From NCBI RefSeq assembly GCF_037991315.1, contig NZ_CP150300.1:4526001-4590000 (forward strand): a stretch of DNA of 64,000 bases, in the 5' to 3' direction. Below, in pieces: positions 61,047-64,000 of the stretch; position 1 is the first letter of the stretch; every line of letters starts with the position of its first letter. The notes below the pieces were generated by a model. The model saw nothing but the letters and a program-made list of their open reading frames with translations, made no database searches and was not told the origin of the DNA. Made by a program: the position numbers and the translations under genes. Source of the DNA: Paenibacillus sp. FSL H8-0079. GTDB taxonomy: Bacteria > Bacillota > Bacilli > Paenibacillales > Paenibacillaceae.

Positions 61047-61541
61047 TTACCAGCCTCTCCCTTGACGCCCTCGACCAAGCAATAACCAGGCTCCGCCCAA
61101 GATCAAAAGGACGGCCAACACATAGATTATTCCCGTTTGAAGCAAGGTAAATCCGAATAATATGATCGACACCGCACCAAGGATCAGAGCTGCAGGTAAC
61201 ACAAATTCCGGTCTTCGCCGCTCAGCCATTCCATATTCGAGTAGACCTATGGCGATCCCCAGCAAGAACGCTGGCCACAGCCTGCTCATAAGTCCTGCAC
61301 CCCACGTATTCGTTATACTGAATAAAACACCATACACCGTTAGTATGCCGCCAGGAACAAGTGACCACGATGGTGAAATACGCGCATAGTATAACGCATG
61401 AAGGGCGATACCTGGCAGCAGAATTAGCAAAGGCCAGAAATTACGACCAATGAATCCAAACACACCAAACTTGCCAAGCAGAATAATAATCCCCGCAACC
61501 ACAATAAATAGTCCAATCGCTTTTTCATTTCTCATCCTCAT
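61047..61541 (-). CDS. LiaF-like N-terminal membrane protein
   Basis: This 164-residue protein has five or six short hydrophobic segments (AIGLFIVVAGIIILLGKFG, FWPLLILLPGIALHAL, LWPAFLLGIAIGLLEYG, LILGAVSIILFGFTLLQ, IIYVLAVLLILGGAWLLLG), like the membrane domain that precedes the globular part of LiaF proteins. The C-terminal globular domain is absent and the protein ends in an Arg/Gly tail. GAGGTG at 7 nt selects the ATG at 61541. The role is unknown. Confidence 0.6.
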   Translation of the reverse strand: MRMRNEKAIGLFIVVAGIIILLGKFGVFGFIGRNFWPLLILLPGIALHALYYARISPSWSLVPGGILTVYGVLFSITNTWGAGLMSRLWPAFLLGIAIGLLEYGMAERRRPEFVLPAALILGAVSIILFGFTLLQTGIIYVLAVLLILGGAWLLLGRGRQGRGW

Positions 61542-61838
61542 CTGCATTCACCTCTTATACCATTGGCTATGTATTTTCACTCTTATAAAGGATGCGCATT
61601 CCATGATGTCATTGGTTTTCAATCCTGTAATCCTGCTTCTAGTGTATCCGATGTTTCGCCAAAAAACTATACTTTATGTCGCACTTTGCTTGCTCCCTTT
61701 ACCTGTATTACCCTAAAATGTGCAACTTATGACTAGCCCAATGGGACATGTATTGACAAGAGGATTTCTCGCCACACAAAACCGCCTAAACCAGACGGTT
61801 CAGACGGCCATATGTCCAAGCTTTTACCCGATACCAAA

Positions 61839-62498
61839 CTATGCGTTCTTCCGCACAAATTTATGCGCGCCACCAACCGCGACCACAAGACAAGCCATTG
61901 CTGCGGGTAGCAGCGTATGCACCTCTGATGCCATTCCTCCCAGCCATTCTCCTAACTTTGGATCTTTCATTACCATCTCACCTGCTGTGAAGGCCAGAAT
62001 GCCTGAGCCGACGAATACCAGAATCGGAAATCGCTTCAACAAACCAACAATTAACCCACTCCCCCATACGACAATAGGGATACTGATCGCAATCCCGATG
62101 ACGATCAAAGCCAAATCTCCATCAGCCAATGCTGCTATGGCCAAGACATTATCCAGACTCATTACAAAATCGGCAATCAGAATCGTTTGAATGGCTTTCC
62201 AGGTCGTGGAAGCTTCTCGGATATGTACTTCATCATCATTTTGAAGCAGCAGCTTCACTGCAATCCAGAGTAACAATAGACCACCTGCGGCCTGAATAAA
62301 GGGAATTCCCAGCAATAATACTGCTACGAAGGTTAATACGCAGCGTAACAGTACCGCACCAAAAGCCCCCCACCATACCGCCTTTTTACGTTGTATTGGT
62401 GGCAGATCCTTGCTGGCAAGCGCAATAACAACCGCATTATCTCCACTCAATACCAGATTGATCATTAAAATCTCAGTTAACAGCCATAGTGTATCCAT
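61839..62498 (-). CDS. TerC family membrane protein, copy 1
   Basis: This 219-residue protein has about seven membrane spans. TerC signature segments MINLVLSGDNAVVIALAS and ADFVMSLDNVLAIAALADGD carry the paired Asp/Asn residues implicated in metal binding; recent work on Bacillus TerC proteins links them to manganese export to secreted enzymes. GGGGGG at 8 nt selects the ATG at 62498. It is divergently paired with a second terC-like gene. No yybP-ykoY riboswitch can fit in the short interval. Confidence 0.88.
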   Translation of the reverse strand: MDTLWLLTEILMINLVLSGDNAVVIALASKDLPPIQRKKAVWWGAFGAVLLRCVLTFVAVLLLGIPFIQAAGGLLLLWIAVKLLLQNDDEVHIREASTTWKAIQTILIADFVMSLDNVLAIAALADGDLALIVIGIAISIPIVVWGSGLIVGLLKRFPILVFVGSGILAFTAGEMVMKDPKLGEWLGGMASEVHTLLPAAMACLVVAVGGAHKFVRKNA

Positions 62499-62520
62499 GT
62501 CCTCATCCCCCCACATTAAC

Positions 62521-62549
62521 TTGTATGTCAGAGTTGTCCATGCTATTCT
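62521..62549 (+). promoter_or_regulatory. Candidate promoter of the second terC gene
   Basis: TTGTAT (62521-62526), a 17-nt spacer and TATTCT (62544-62549), 36 nt before the start. Confidence 0.4.
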
Positions 62550-62585
62550 TAATGATTGAACAGTATATAAGGAGTGACATATCCC

Positions 62586-63296
62586 ATGGAGCTATTTAGT
62601 CCCACATTCTGGCTGGCTTTGTTGAACGTTGTCTTTATTGATCTCATTCTGGCTGGAGATAATGCCATCGTCATTGGCCTTGCAGCTCGAAATTTGCATC
62701 CCTCCGTGCAGAAAAAGGCGATTCTATACGGAACCGGCGGCGCACTTCTGATTCGAATTTTGGCAACGGTTGTTGTTTTATGGTTGCTTAAGGTGCCTTG
62801 GCTCTTGCTTGTGGGAGGCATACTTCTGATCTGGATTGCCTATAAATTATTGGCTGATCAGGGGGATGAACACAATGATATTCAGGCGGGAACTTCCCTG
62901 TGGACCGCTATTCGAACCATCGTAATCGCGGATGCAGCCATGGGATTAGATAACGTGATTGCAGTCGCCGGAGCTGCGCAGCAGCATCTCGTGCTTGTCA
63001 TTCTCGGACTCTTAATCAGCGTACCCATCATCGTCTGGGGTAGTACCCTGTTTATCAAGCTCATCAATCACTTCCCTTGGATCATCTATGTCGGAGCCAT
63101 TGTTCTCGGGTATACAGCTTCCAATATGATTACTGAGGAGCAGCGACTCTTGCCTTACTTTACTGAACATCCGGCATTGCGCATTCTCTTCATCGTTGTT
63201 GTTATTGCAGGCGTAGTCTTTGCGGGTTATCGCAAACGCTCCAGTAGCTCCAGCAACAAGGGTTCTGGCGGGGAGCAGCAACGCTCCTACTCATAG
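62586..63296 (+). CDS. TerC family membrane protein, copy 2
   Basis: This 236-residue protein has seven membrane spans, with FIDLILAGDNAIVIGLAARN and ADAAMGLDNVIAVAGAAQ as the TerC motif pair and a Ser/Gly-rich cytoplasmic tail. AAGGAG at 11 nt selects the ATG at 62586 (MELFSPTFW). It shares the same motif order as copy 1 but clearly differs in sequence and tail, so the two may form distinct or mixed transporters. It is followed by a strong terminator. Confidence 0.88.
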   Translation: MELFSPTFWLALLNVVFIDLILAGDNAIVIGLAARNLHPSVQKKAILYGTGGALLIRILATVVVLWLLKVPWLLLVGGILLIWIAYKLLADQGDEHNDIQAGTSLWTAIRTIVIADAAMGLDNVIAVAGAAQQHLVLVILGLLISVPIIVWGSTLFIKLINHFPWIIYVGAIVLGYTASNMITEEQRLLPYFTEHPALRILFIVVVIAGVVFAGYRKRSSSSSNKGSGGEQQRSYS

Positions 63297-63330
63297 GAAC
63301 ATCTAATCTTAAAATGTCTTCTGAATACAG

Positions 63331-63370
63331 CAAAGGACTGAACGATATTTCATCGTACAGTCCTTTTTTT
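63331..63370 (+). terminator. Terminator of the second terC gene
   Basis: The stem AAAGGACTG (63332-63340) with CAGTCCTTT (63358-63366), plus an inner ACGAT/ATCGT, is followed by a T run. It lies between convergent genes and may also stop thiI transcripts weakly. Confidence 0.88.
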
Positions 63371-63417
63371 CAGTTTACATAGCCCTTATTATGTCAGTCG
63401 TGCTAATTTTTATTGAA

Positions 63418-64000
63418 TTAGAACCAATCATCCTTCAATCCATTATCACCTGTCTGATTGGATACCATGGAAGTTTCACCGGCATGAAGTGTGATCGTTT
63501 CTGTCTGCTCTACTGCCTGATCCAGCCATTCGGGCAACTGGCTCATTGTTGATTCTATTTTATCCACAATTCGAAGATTTGGATTGGTTGAAGGTGACTT
63601 TGGCACGAAGAGAGTACAGCAATCCTCATATGGCAAAATAGATATGTCATACGTTCCGATCTGTTTGGACAGGGTGATGATCTCCTGCTTATCCATCATA
63701 ACCAGTGGCCGCAGCAGCGGCAGATCCGTCGCACGACCAATGACATTCATACTCGGAAGAGTCTGACTCGCTACTTGGCCCAGGCTATCTCCGGTAATCA
63801 ATGCAAGTGCACGCTCACGCTCGGCAAGTTTGGAGGCAATTCGCAGCATTGAACGTCTCATCAAGGTAATGATCAGGTTATCCTGACCCAGTTGGGTAAA
63901 TGCCGTTTGAATCTCTGTAAATGGAACCAGATGCAGCTTGATTGTTCCTGCATGATCAGCAAGGGCACGCGCCAAATCAATGACTTTCTCTTTGGCACGC
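63418..64000 (-). CDS. thiI: tRNA 4-thiouridine sulfurtransferase ThiI, C-terminal part
   Basis: The frame is open through base 64000, so the N-terminal THUMP region lies outside the window; about 193 C-terminal residues are seen. LITGDSLGQVASQTLPSMNV and YDISILPYEDCCTLFVPKSP are the conserved end of the PP-loop adenylation domain. The protein ends soon after (GDNGLKDDWF) without a rhodanese domain, the short form usual in Firmicutes. ThiI thiolates U8 of tRNA and can supply sulfur for thiamine. Confidence 0.92.
   Translation of the reverse strand, partial: RAKEKVIDLARALADHAGTIKLHLVPFTEIQTAFTQLGQDNLIITLMRRSMLRIASKLAERERALALITGDSLGQVASQTLPSMNVIGRATDLPLLRPLVMMDKQEIITLSKQIGTYDISILPYEDCCTLFVPKSPSTNPNLRIVDKIESTMSQLPEWLDQAVEQTETITLHAGETSMVSNQTGDNGLKDDWF

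Noticed and set aside
61450..61716. 88-codon plus-strand frame
   Set aside because: It is mostly antisense to the LiaF-like gene and its promoter region, with no ribosome binding site or family similarity.

Overview
The window reads as chromosomal core DNA of an endospore-forming, meso-diaminopimelate Firmicute, most likely Paenibacillus. The evidence is a dcw cluster carrying spoVD and spoVE, the spoIIGA-sigE-sigG block, bacillithiol synthesis (bshC), an LL-diaminopimelate aminotransferase, DUF5665, YteA-type and YlaJ-type sporulation proteins, strong GGAGG ribosome binding sites and many TTG/GTG starts. I see no phage, IS element, CRISPR array, rRNA or tRNA. All assignments are by eye from translated sequence and motifs.

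Layout. 1-555: the 3' end of a YhgE/Pip-type membrane protein. 647-4305: a five-gene minus-strand operon (UbiA-type prenyl-phosphate phosphoribosyltransferase, HAD phosphatase, two half-size EamA/SMR proteins, a large polytopic GT-C-like protein). It looks like a complete lipid-linked pentose pathway and is the most interesting unit here. 4399-8693: dapL, rluD, lspA, a YlyA/YteA-like gene inverted relative to its neighbours, and DUF5665. 8740-12600: ileS of the mupirocin-tolerant type 2 form behind an Ile T-box, with about 400 nt of structured, repeat-bearing leader between T-box and gene. 12613-16948: divIVA with its own promoter and structured leader, then ylmH, ylmG, sepF, ylmE, pgeF and ylmC. 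17060-19867: sigG, sigE and spoIIGA with recognisable sporulation promoters. 19932-40034: the division and cell-wall cluster, transcribed mraZ, rsmH, ftsL, pbpB, spoVD, murE, murF, mraY, murD, spoVE, murG, murB, murA, ftsQ, ftsA, ftsZ. murC and ddl are not in the window, and murA sits inside the cluster. 40243-51167: ahcY, bshC, an oppABC-(DF fused) peptide importer, DUF3397, panE and a GerR/RsfA-type regulator. 51431-54310: a DUF2626 gene, a secreted coiled-coil protein and an orphan solute-binding-like protein. 54466-61015: a yla-type block (PhoH/YlaK, YlaJ, YlaL, an LCP transferase, YlaH, TypA). 61047-63370: a small membrane protein and two divergent TerC proteins. 63418-64000: the 3' part of thiI.

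The parts work together. dapL supplies diaminopimelate; MurA to MurG with MraY build lipid II; PbpB, FtsL, FtsQ, FtsA, FtsZ, SepF, YlmG and DivIVA assemble and place the septum; SpoVD, SpoVE, SpoIIGA, SigE and SigG redirect the same machinery to the spore. Probable Spo0A boxes lie upstream of spoIIGA, divIVA and oppA, so peptide uptake, septum placement and sigma-E activation may share one control.
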